DNA of 14,407 nucleotides from Gryganskiella cystojenkinii (lineage: Eukaryota > Mortierellomycota > Mortierellomycetes > Mortierellales > Mortierellaceae): contig JAAAIG010000933.1 of NCBI GenBank assembly GCA_015852425.1, positions 1 to 14,407 of the forward strand. Direction: 5' to 3'. Numbering within the stretch: position 1 is the stretch's first letter; each line of letters opens with the position of its first letter. The translations under genes were made by a program, and so were the position numbers. Below the pieces are notes generated by a model. That model made no database searches. It was not told the origin of the DNA and worked only from the letters and a program-made list of their open reading frames with translations. Below are positions 1 to 6,720 of this stretch, piece by piece.

Positions 1-7
1 CCTACTT

Positions 8-19
8 TATCACGTGATA
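8..19. promoter_or_regulatory. 12-bp palindrome with CACGTG core
   Basis: The sequence TATCACGTGATA is a perfect palindrome centred on the E-box hexamer CACGTG, the usual site of bHLH factors (Cbf1/Pho4 type in fungi). It lies about 160 bp upstream of the start codon at 180, a sensible place for a promoter element. Function is inferred only from motif and position. Confidence 0.35.
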
Positions 20-179
20 TTATGGACCAGATAAGTATTTGAATCGTCCCAATACGTCTTAATTTCACAATTCATCACGCCTTTCACAACATTTGGCTTC
101 CCAAGTGACAGTTCCTCAGCTTCCAAATTATTGTTTCACTCAAACAACCTCTGTTCCATCCAATCCAACCCTATCAAAA

Positions 180-380
180 ATGCAGCTTCGATTTTTGTTA
201 ATTGCCAGTCTTGTCATGATCTTAGCAGCTGCTGGTCCCCACTGCGATAAGCAAGCAGCCGAGGGCATGTTCCCACCTGGCCCTGACTGCTGTGAACCCA
301 ATAACCCTGGCTTCCCGCCGATATGTGGCTGCTGCTGTGGCCCCAATGAGGACGTTGTCTGTGATACATGTATGACATGA
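180..380 (+). CDS. Small cysteine-rich secreted protein (66 aa)
   Basis: The frame is open further upstream, but the only usable ATG is at 180, preceded by an A-rich context (atcaaaaATG). The 66-residue product starts with a signal-peptide-like stretch: a short basic n-region (MQLR), a hydrophobic core (about residues 5-19, FLLIASLVMILAAAG) and a likely cleavage near AAAG-PH. The mature part of about 45 residues holds nine cysteines arranged as C, CC, C, CCC, C and C among Pro and Gly residues (DCCEP, GCCCGP, VCDTC). Length and cysteine density fit small secreted proteins of fungi (effector-like, antimicrobial or surface peptides). I do not recognise a named family, and the odd cysteine count leaves one thiol without a partner within the chain. 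No intron is needed. The gene stands alone beside decayed DNA. Confidence 0.6.
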   Translation: MQLRFLLIASLVMILAAAGPHCDKQAAEGMFPPGPDCCEPNNPGFPPICGCCCGPNEDVVCDTCMT

Positions 381-857
381 TTGCCACCAAAATATGCTAC
401 TGAGGCTATGAACAGTCACTGGTAGCGGCAAGGATATAATCCTAGCCTGATTGAATGAGAGGATCTGCTTTTGTTTCTCATTGAGCTCTTTGATCGTTAA
501 TTTATTAGTGAGCGGCGAGTAGTGGGACTTAAATTGAAACACAGTTGCCGCAGCAGGTAGACTATCTGCATACAAGATTGAAGGGTGATGATGATCATGG
601 TTCTCATCCCAGGGGAGTCCATCCTCTGATGGAAGCGATCAATGCTGGCAAGACAGGGACGCCCCAAGTTCAATTTCCATAACAACTTCACCTGCCGCAA
701 AGTACATTAAAACAAATGAGGTCCAGACTCAACTAGGTATGCACGTAGGATCGTCCAATAAAAATTATGATGTTTGTCACAGGCGTAGCAAAAGTTTCGA
801 CCGCCCGTTAAGATGAATGAGCATGAGGCATGAAAACGCCTCTTAATTAAGAGGGAG
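381..857. other. Intergenic stretch, no gene recognised
   Basis: This region presumably holds the 3' UTR of the small secreted protein gene in its first 100-150 bases. Open frames here, mainly on the minus strand, lack family motifs and signal peptides and overlap one another. I see no RNA gene or repeat until the 51-bp repeat at 858. Confidence 0.4.
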
Positions 858-908
858 AGAGAAAGAGCCGACATCAAAGGTTCAAAAAGCAACGTCGCCA
901 TGAACGCT
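858..908 (+). repeat. 51-bp dispersed repeat, copy 1 (ends in ATGAACGCT)
   Basis: This segment matches 5500-5550 in the same orientation at 48 of 51 positions (differences at 870/5512, 881/5523 and 899/5541). Both copies end in ATG AAC GCT, so the repeat could be the 5' leader and start codon of a duplicated gene. After the ATG this copy reads 22 codons (MNAQPAIPQTL..., ending SIFF) before a stop at a T-run. It is probably a gene or transposon relic; no protein family is recognisable from so short a frame. Confidence 0.6.
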
Positions 909-1020
909 CAGCCAGCTATCCCTCAGACTCTTTCTTTTGAGGATCTTAGTCTATCAATCTTTTTTTAGTCCCTGTCCCTTAAATCTGTTTTTCTTGTCCC
1001 TCCCTGTCCCCAGAAGTATA

Positions 1021-1180
1021 GTGAAAAAAATATTTTTTTGTATGGTCTTTGCTGTATTCGAGTTTGGGTTTTTTGTTATTTCGTTTTTTTGGGTTCGAGT
1101 TTTGGGTCGTTTGTTTTTTTTGGGATTTTGGCTCATTTGATTGTGTTTGAGTTTTTGGTCGTTTAGTTTTTCCCCGCAAA
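1021..1180. repeat. T-rich low-complexity stretch with degenerate TTCGAGTTTTGGG units
   Basis: The plus strand is dominated by T and G runs in which a motif close to TTCGAGTTTTGGGTCGTTTG recurs imperfectly (around 1058, 1095 and 1147). Frames across it give only Phe/Leu-rich or Lys/Asn-rich strings and are not believable genes. It ends at the left arm of the fold-back. Confidence 0.5.
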
Positions 1181-1301
1181 CTGTCAACACCAAATTATTG
1201 GCACACTTGGAAATTTGAATTGGGATGGTAGTTACACGCGATCGTACGCAGTCAACATGCCAATTTTAATATCCAAGTGAGCTAATAATTTGGGTTGACT
1301 G
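1181..1301. repeat. 121-bp fold-back: imperfect inverted repeat, about 46-bp arms
   Basis: The left arm, 1181-1227 (starting CTGTCAACACCAAATTATTG), is closely matched by the reverse complement of 1256-1301 (CAGTCAACCCAAATTATTAG). The match runs over almost the whole arm with scattered mismatches and one 1-nt gap. The 28-bp spacer (1228-1255) is too short to encode anything. The structure resembles a MITE or fold-back element. The arm motif CAAATTATTGGCACACTTGG resembles termini of Tc1-type transposons as I remember them, but no flanking TA duplication is visible. It could also be a structured part of the neighbouring gypsy LTR. Confidence 0.6.
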
Positions 1302-1562
1302 CATCGACATTACGACCGTTCGAGGACCCACAACATAGTCAAAGCACTTTAGCAACTGCCAAATCTGTAGAACAATGGGCTTAGCCTCAGCGTATCAAAG
1401 TAAAAAACTTAGATCCGCCAGTCAACAACTGATCAAGTGTAACATTACATAACTTCAGCAGCCGTAAATTCTCCAAATACTGAACAACATCACAGTCTGT
1501 GACTTGCAAAAGCAGTCTCAAGTAACGTCCAGAGTCGACAGTCAAGAGGCTTTACTGTGGCA
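1302..1562 (-). other. Possible 3' LTR region of the gypsy relic
   Basis: On the minus strand the purine run GAGAGGAAGG (plus 1563-1572) directly precedes TGCCACAG. A polypurine tract followed by TG is the layout expected at the start of a 3' LTR, and it sits just downstream of the chromodomain remnant. The other LTR and target-site duplications were not found, so the far boundary cannot be fixed. No gene is seen here. Confidence 0.3.
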
Positions 1563-1579
1563 CCTTCCTCTCATAAAAA

Positions 1580-2069
1580 AAAATCCGATAAGTCTTGAGA
1601 CCTTGGCTGCGTTTGTATCGGTTGACGATTGCCTTGCAGTGTGCTAAGTTGTCTTTTGGCTCCCTTGTCTAGTCGTCTCTGGGGTATCCTTCCCACTGCA
1701 CTAAATATTCGATTTTCTTTTTGTTGGTCCTGTCATCGGCAATTCCTTAACAAAATACTCTTCCTCGTCCTCAATGGTGACTGGTGCTGGCTTGGCCCGG
1801 GTTCGTGGTCCCAGTTCTGGAGGGGAAGGCTGGTAATGGCGGAAACGGTCAACATGGAAGACGGGGTGAATCTTCATGATGGGGGTAGGTCGAGACGAAA
1901 GGAGACCGGAGAAATTTGTTCCACCAAGGTGTGAGGCCCTGCAAAACGAGCCAGCAGTTTTTGGGAGGTGCGGTTGCGATCAGAGGGCAGGGTGATATTC
2001 TCCCGATTGAGTAGCACCTGATCACCGACCTTGAAGTCATGATCACGCCGGTGGACATCAGTGTTGGCA
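1580..2069 (-). pseudogene. Gypsy pol fragment: integrase C-terminus plus chromodomain
   Basis: The minus strand reads DFKVGDQVLLNRENI and RFAGPHTLVEQIS, the GD-x-VLL type integrase C-terminal module. A frame change near 1880 leads into MKIHPVFHVDRFRHY, which is followed by a Pro-rich linker. Another frame change near 1740 leads into IEYLVQWEGYPRDD, the hallmark of gypsy chromodomains that target heterochromatin. A TAG at 1669-1671 replaces the Trp expected at that point of the chromodomain. Two frameshifts and the nonsense codon make this a pseudogene. It is joined directly to the RT start, so everything between the two was lost in one deletion. Confidence 0.8.
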
Positions 2070-2597
2070 GTACCCAGAGGTGAGGTCAACCTTTGTAAAG
2101 AAGCGAGCATCGCAGAAGCGGTCAATGAGCTCATCAATGCGAGGGAGGGGGTGGCGATTCTTCTTTGTAATGCGATTCAGTCCTCTATAATCCGCACACA
2201 AAACCCAAGGTCCCATCCTTCTTTTTCACAAATGGAACAGGTGCACCATAAGGGGAGGTGGAGGGCTTGATGAAACCTTTTGCTAGTAACTTCTCAATTT
2301 GTCGTTGAAGTTCGTCCTGTTCCGCAATGGAGAGGCGGATAAAAGGTCGGAAGGGCGGATCGGCATTGGGGCCGGTTTCAATTTTGATAGCATCGCCTCG
2401 GTCAGGGGGAAGACTAGGGGGGGGGGGTCAGAAAAAACGTCGGGGTACTCTTCATGAGCGATTTTGTAGATTTCAGGATGAAGGGAAGGAGGGGAGAGTT
2501 TGCTGTCTTTGTCACCATTGCTTTGTATTTGCTTAGAGATTTGAACCAGGGCAAGATACATGGAGTTGCCAGGTTCTTTTTTGATAATAAAATTCAA
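2070..2597 (-). pseudogene. Gypsy pol fragment: RT N-terminal region, frameshifted
   Basis: The minus-strand frames give, in order, the pre-RT linker (HEEYPDVFSDPPP), a stretch with RQIEKLLAKGFIKPS and [16 protein letters not shown], and then [23 protein letters not shown] and [10 protein letters not shown]. These are conserved landmarks at the start of Ty3/gypsy reverse transcriptases. Two frameshifts break it. One lies at the 11-base G homopolymer 2417-2427, where the linker frame and the following RT frame differ. The other is an extra base near 2208, between KKKDGT and WVLCAD. The fragment ends right after TKVDLTSG, before the catalytic Asp-Asp motif, at the internal deletion. No functional enzyme can be made. 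Confidence 0.8.
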
Positions 2598-2671
2598 GAA
2601 TAAAAAAAAAGAGTGAATAAGCAGGATTGCAAAGGCATCTATTCTGCAGCATTTTCGAGGAGGTTGATTCT

Positions 2672-3365
2672 CTACTCCGCGTAATCATTTGCGCCACCAA
2701 TAAAAATCGTTCTTCGACAAAGCCGATCCTGAATAAGATATCCGTCACCGGTGGCGACAGCGGTCAGAGACAAGTTGATCTTGAGTGCCTCAGTCAAGGC
2801 CTGACTGTCTTCCAAAAAGTTTCCCCTTAAGTCTAACGTGGTCAGAGACAGGTTGATCTTGAGTGCTTCAATCAGGGCCTGAACTCCGTCGTATCCGATC
2901 TGGTTGGATTGCAAGTTCAGAGTAGTCAGCAGAGTTCGTCTTGAGGGCCTCAGCTAGCGCCTGAGCTCCGCAGTTTTCATTCCAGTTGCTGGACAATTTT
3001 AACGTGGACAGCGAGGAGTTCGTCTTGAGGGCGTCAGCCAGTGCTCGAGCTCCATTGTCTCTGATCCAGTTGTTCCCAAAGCTCGGAGTGACTAGAGTCG
3101 AGTTGATCTTGAGTGCCTCAGAGAGCGCCCGAGCTCCATTGTATTCGATCATGTTGTGCTGCAAGTTCAAAGTGGTTAGAGCTGAGTTGATCCTGAGTGC
3201 TTCTGACAGCGCCTGGGCTCTTTTCTCTCTGATATGGCAGTTCTGCAATAACAAAGTGGTCAGAGTAGAGTTGGTCTTGAGTGGCTCACCTAGCGCCTGA
3301 ACTCCATGGTCACCGATGAACGAGCTGCCTGCATAGATTAAAGTGGTAAGGGATGAATTGGACAT
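2672..3365 (-). pseudogene. Leucine-rich repeat (RI-type, 28-aa units) gene fragment, frameshifted
   Basis: The minus strand encodes about seven consecutive 28-residue repeats with consensus NSxLTTLxLxxNxIxxxGAxALxEAL, the ribonuclease-inhibitor/NLRC3-like LRR class common in Mortierella-type fungi. At DNA level the units recur every 84 bp. Five units read from 3365 in one frame. A 1-nt loss near 2930 (in the codons for SALTTL of unit six) shifts units six to eight into another frame. Unit seven lacks two residues, and unit eight decays into unrelated sequence that stops at 2672. An in-frame stop lies just upstream of the first ATG, so the 5' part is absent or the ORF simply starts mid-repeat. 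Probably a truncated, dead copy. A sequencing error at 2930 is the main alternative explanation for the frame change. Confidence 0.75.
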
Positions 3366-3447
3366 GACGCCTATGGCGCAAGAAACCTACTTCGTCTCGT
3401 TCAGATGCTGATGACAGTATTGGTAAGCTCTAAATCGTTAGATGTCG

Positions 3448-3455
3448 TATATAAA
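3448..3455 (+). promoter_or_regulatory. TATA-box-like TATATAAA
   Basis: TATATAAAG is a strong TATA consensus on the plus strand, between the diverging LRR fragment (-) and the degenerate coding stretch (+). Its near-symmetry means it could also serve the minus strand, about 85 bp upstream of the LRR ATG. Two AP-1/Gcn4-like heptamers, TGAGTCA and TGACTCA, lie 80-100 bp downstream. All of this is motif-level evidence only. Confidence 0.25.
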
Positions 3456-3613
3456 GCTTGTTTCTCGCGACAGATTCTGTGCAAGAGCCATGTTTCGACG
3501 AGATGACAGAGTTGTGGAGTGGCGATGTAAATGAGTCATTCCAATCCTGACTCACACGCGCAGAATGCGAGGTCGTTGTGGCCAAGGCTGATTGCGATTC
3601 TTAAGCGAATCTC

Positions 3614-5329
3614 ATGTATATCAAGGGCATGGAGCATCTCAGATATACAGTTCAGGATAATCGATTAACAAGCGACCCCTCGGCAGCCCGATTTCAATAC
3701 GATTCTATGTCGTTTTCGATCGATTCTGGCTTGAACAACATGGGACTGTTGGACCATTGCGTATTCTGGACGTATCTTGGACAGCACACAGAATTGGACA
3801 CCTAGAGACAACTCTCATGAGGGAGAAGTTTCAGAGGCTGGAAAGGGTCGAGGGTGTGATTGGGGAAATGGGGGAGTTCCTTGGGAGCAACTCCCATGGG
3901 ATTGGATCCATGTATCCAGTACATGGTCAGGAGTAATATCGGCTCTCCCTCTCAGTCGGCTTTACTTCTCCTGCTCCACCTTCTATCCTGGGTTGTCGTC
4001 ATAACCTTCTGACTGTATTGGTCGTCATCGTGATATTGATGACCCAGCGCAATCGAAACGTTCAGTTGGTCGATCTCGTGGATCAAAGACCCGATCAAAC
4101 AATTATGTAGCTATGTACCGCAAAAGAGGCAAAATGATGCCAAGATTGTGGAATCACGATTTCGTGGAAAACGATAGATCTCATACCCTCGGAATCAAAA
4201 CTGGGATTGGGACTAAGATGTGGTCATCAACAATATTACCGCTACTTACTAATTCTGCTGTCTTACCTCGACCGATAGTTTGAAGGCGCACTTTAGTGTC
4301 AAAGGGGATATCTTCTAAGGTCTACTCAATCACCCTGATCTCCAGGCTTATTCGATGCCTTACTGGAGGGAGCCGTCTGCCAAGAATCATGAGCGAGGCA
4401 GCTCGAGAGACCTCTTCAGCTCTCCAACGCGTGTCGCTCTCGTGGTTGTGGGAGTCATGACCCTTCGATTGATGCGTGCCTTGAAGAGTGGGTTTTCTAA
4501 GTGAGGTTGAGATATAATACCTTAAGGGCTTTAAGAGTCGAGACATAGCACGTATGACTACCTTGACTGTCGTTTGTAAAGGCTACTGCGCGGGAGAACT
4601 CGATTACACGGACGAAGAGTTTATGCAGCTCAAATTCGTTGTCCGTTGTTCAGTTCTATATTGCTATAGGTGCGGAAAGCAGTTGGAGATCACGATGTGT
4701 GCATCTCCACAGATACGATTCTTAATGGATCGCCTGCCTAATCTTCGTCAACGGCACTGCCCTGGGATACAAGCACCCCTCACAGATTGTGGTTGCGGCG
4801 TGTTTGTTTGACAACTGGTAAGTGAGATACTGTATTTGTAAGCTTCAGGCGTGGACCCGGTCACTGCCATCAAGAGATCTAGTCTCCAAGAACTCTATAT
4901 CCGTAACGCGAAGCACACTGTTTGGCGACCCATCAATTCCGTCGTTATGGCCTTGTTTCTGAACCAGCAAGCATATGTACTCAACAATCTTTTGGTAAGG
5001 TCTTGATGTTTTTGAAAAATATAAAAGGGCTGTGAGAGAGTTGCTAATGTATCTATTTAAATAGGATTATTATCAGAAATTCTCTGTGAGCTGTGGTTTC
5101 GAGTTATAATCTTTTTCGGTACAATGAACGAGCAGTGATAGAGGATCATGCTGTGTTACATTCGACTGTTGACCCAGCAACTCTCCTGGAGTGGGAGAAA
5201 GTTGTCATCCACACCCCTACAAAGCCAAAGCCGATCAAGATGGTAATATTACCCAAAGCTCCTGACAATGCTCGTTTCTGGGTGAAAATCGATGAAGCTG
5301 CTAGAGATCTTGAGGACGAGGAGAAATAG
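3614..5329 (+). pseudogene. Degenerate multi-frame coding remnant, family unrecognised
   Basis: Several protein-like segments follow each other on the plus strand but in different frames with stops between them. About 3745-3936 reads PLRILDVSWTAHRIGHLE and EKFQRLERVEGVIGEMGE, which is leucine-rich. 4554-4811 opens MTTLTVVCKGYCAGELDYTD and contains QIRFLMDRLPNLRQ. 4849-4994 contains SSLQELYIRN and MALFLNQQAYVLNNLL. From about 5105 the segment YNLFRYNERAV leads to LPKAPDNARFW and ends ARDLEDEEK at 5329. The intron at 4995-5064 joins LNNLL to DYYQKF in frame; a stop at 5105-5107 then requires a frame change. The leucine-rich style recalls the large F-box/LRR families of such fungi, but I cannot name it. 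Most likely a decayed gene, or two. Between 4010 and 4320 I see nothing recognisable. Confidence 0.4.
4995..5064 (+). other. Likely spliceosomal intron (70 bp) in the degenerate gene
   Basis: The segment begins GTAAGG, contains the branch-point-like GCTAATG about 20 bases before its end, and finishes in AAATAG. Removing it joins two open segments in phase (LNNLL to DYYQKF). Size and signals fit a typical short fungal intron, supporting a real gene origin for the surrounding remnant. Confidence 0.5.
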
Positions 5330-5499
5330 TTAATGGTGTTTGAACGAGCAATAAATATGTCTTTGTCTCTCGAGATATATCTCCTGCATAATTCCAAGCT
5401 CATATCCAACGAAATAGAACACACCCCTTGAGAGAATAAAAGATTAGTACAGGTGAACAAAGCATCGCAACGCGTCCGACGAATTCTCCTGCAAGGATT

Positions 5500-5550
5500 A
5501 GAGAAAGAGCCAACATCAAAGGATCAAAAAGCAACGTCGCTATGAACGCT
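5500..5550 (+). repeat. 51-bp dispersed repeat, copy 2 (ends in ATGAACGCT)
   Basis: This is 94% identical to 858-908. After ATGAACGCT similarity continues weakly following an insertion of about 9 bases (here caagccagttatcc, in copy 1 cagccagctatcc), which suggests common descent of a leader plus start codon. The open frame from the ATG runs 60 codons but soon enters a simple tandem repeat and shows no family motif. Confidence 0.6.
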
Positions 5551-5592
5551 TGGCTGCCACAAGCCAGTTATCCAATGATTTTTGTATCTTGG

Positions 5593-5740
5593 AGTGGTGG
5601 TCTCTCGGTGTGGTCTTGGTTACTCCGTGATGTTATTCATTGGTGTTATCCCCTGGTATTGTCCCTTGGTGTTGTTTTCCTTTGGTGTGGTCTCTCGGCG
5701 CTGCCCATTAGTATTGTCCCTTGATGTTATCCCTTGATTT
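5593..5740 (+). repeat. Degenerate ~13-bp minisatellite (GGTGTTATCCCTTG-like)
   Basis: Units such as ggtgttatcccctg, gtattgtcccttg, gtgtggtctctcg, gtattgtccctt and gatgttatccctt follow each other at 12-16-bp spacing. Copies are diverged, as in an old tandem array. Its TCCCTT motif also recurs in the pyrimidine-rich stretch downstream. Confidence 0.6.
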
Positions 5741-6109
5741 TTCCAGACCGTTGATCTTTTTAGCATGGCGCCTTATATTTTTTCTGCATCCCTTGCTTGA
5801 TCTTCAGAGTATCCCTTCGATCTTTTTTTGCATCCCTTTCTTTCCTGCATTCCTTTCTCTCCCACCCCCTGACGTGTTTTTAGCTCCCTGCATCCTTCGT
5901 CTTTCCAGCCTGCGTCCAATGGTGTCAAGTGTTCCAAAGGGAAAATTTCAAGAGTTCACTTTTCGAGGTGAGCTCTTTTTGCACTGTATCCTTCTAGTTA
6001 ATTTGTCATCGTTTATTGTTCTACCCGTTGAAACCACCACCAACTTCATCCTCCTCTCTACACTCATCATCGTTTACCCTCGCCTTACGTCTGTTGCTCA
6101 CTCACCACG
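5741..6109 (+). promoter_or_regulatory. Pyrimidine-rich promoter/5' UTR of the secreted precursor gene
   Basis: From about 5740 to 5910 the plus strand is rich in C and T with repeated (G)CATCCCTT-type motifs. CT-rich tracts upstream of the start are common in fungal promoters. The leader just before the ATG at 6110 is TCACTCACCACG, a good fungal start context. An open frame covering much of this stretch is hydrophobic low-complexity and is not believed. Confidence 0.4.
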
Positions 6110-6499
6110 ATGAGGATAACCTCCGCCGTTCTTTTGTCAGCAGCCGCCGCTGTGGCCTGCGCGATGCAGGAGCCCGAGCCTGAGAGTCAGCACGGCCAAC
6201 TTTACGCTCGCAACAGGTTCGCTAAGCGCGCTCTACCGCATATTTTGGGCGACCTTCTTCCAGGTGGTCACAAATCTGCAGCGTCCGAGGTCCAAGATAC
6301 CTCTACCTCACCGTACGTCAAGCGAGACGAGTTCGACTTGTTTGACGGTATACCTGTTTTGGGAGACATATTCAAGAGAAGTCTTTTGGAAAAACTCCTT
6401 GGAGGCGCCGATAGCTCTGACACAGCCTCCGAAGTCCAAGATGCCTCTACCTCACCGTACGTCGAGCAAGACGATCAGGGCGGCCTCAAACGCCCTTAG
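6110..6499 (+). CDS. Secreted repeat precursor with four Kex2-type Lys-Arg sites (129 aa)
   Basis: The product starts with a clear signal peptide (residues 1-18, a run of Ala, Val and Leu ending VACA). A Glu/Pro-rich pro-segment leads to the first Lys-Arg at 39-40. Further Lys-Arg pairs lie at 71-72, 89-90 and 127-128. Cleavage by a Kex2-like protease in the Golgi would release segments of 32, 18 and 38 residues (counted with their C-terminal KR). The segment ASEVQDTSTSPYV (58-70) is repeated 48 residues later (106-118) with one change. Short Leu/Gly blocks (LGDLLPGG, VLGDIF, LLEKLLGG) precede or lie between the copies. In copy two the Lys-Arg after the repeat has become Glu-Gln. Signal peptide, dibasic sites and internal repeats define the fungal class of Kex2-processed repeat proteins (pheromone, ustiloxin-like and hydrophobic peptide precursors). 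The mature activity is unknown. No biosynthetic gene for peptide modification lies next to it. Confidence 0.7.
   Translation: MRITSAVLLSAAAAVACAMQEPEPESQHGQLYARNRFAKRALPHILGDLLPGGHKSAASEVQDTSTSPYVKRDEFDLFDGIPVLGDIFKRSLLEKLLGGADSSDTASEVQDASTSPYVEQDDQGGLKRP
6281..6330 (+). repeat. Internal duplication in the precursor gene, copy 1 (copy 2 at 6425-6474)
   Basis: The 50-bp segments 6281-6330 and 6425-6474 agree at 45 positions and lie exactly 144 bp (48 codons) apart, so the duplication keeps the frame. Two of the five differences change AAGCGA (Lys-Arg) to GAGCAA (Glu-Gln), removing a dibasic site from copy two. Confidence 0.85.
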
Positions 6500-6720
6500 A
6501 TGTGTCCTATGAGTAGCAAGATTTGGCAAGTTCGGATCTTGTATTATGACGACTATACAATTGCTATGGCGGAGTAAATAGATCCGCGATAATAGAAGTA
6601 CGAAGTAGCCAACAGAATGGATCACAACGTATGGTTATGTACAGGCTTGAATGTTTATGCGAAGATCGACCACTAGCTCTTTCGAAATAGTGAGATCTCT
6701 CAATGACGTCTATCATTCTA
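6500..6720. other. Short convergent 3' intergenic region
   Basis: Only 221 bp separate the stop codons of the precursor gene (+) and WHI2 (-), so the two 3' UTRs must share or overlap this stretch. AT-rich, polyadenylation-like motifs are seen near 6575-6595 on the plus strand (GTAAATAG, GATAATAG). No gene is visible in it. Confidence 0.4.

Larger units (their letters stand above)
1490..2600 (-). mobile_element. Ty3/gypsy (chromovirus-type) retrotransposon relic
   Basis: Read on the minus strand, this block joins the linker and N-terminal part of a reverse transcriptase directly to the C-terminal part of an integrase and a chromodomain, in the RT-integrase-chromodomain order of chromoviral gypsy elements. 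The catalytic parts of RT (including the active-site Asp pair), RNase H and most of integrase are missing, removed by an internal deletion near 2065-2075. Several frameshifts and a nonsense codon show that it is dead. The left end may reach into a 3' LTR, and the right end stops within about 70 bp of the LRR gene fragment. It is a fungal genomic fossil with no intact product. Confidence 0.85.

Noticed and set aside
511..530. Resemblance of GTGAGCGGCGAG to a conserved LSU rRNA stretch
   Set aside because: The match is about a dozen bases and the flanks do not continue as rRNA.
937..1193. Phe-rich plus-strand and Lys/Asn-rich minus-strand frames
   Set aside because: They arise from the T-rich simple sequence and have no protein-like composition.
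4818..4848. GTAAGT...TTCAG as a 31-bp intron
   Set aside because: Too short for normal splicing, and its length does not keep the flanking frames together.
5721..6113. 130-codon frame overlapping the start of the secreted precursor gene
   Set aside because: It is a translation of the pyrimidine-rich promoter and overlaps the better supported ATG at 6110.
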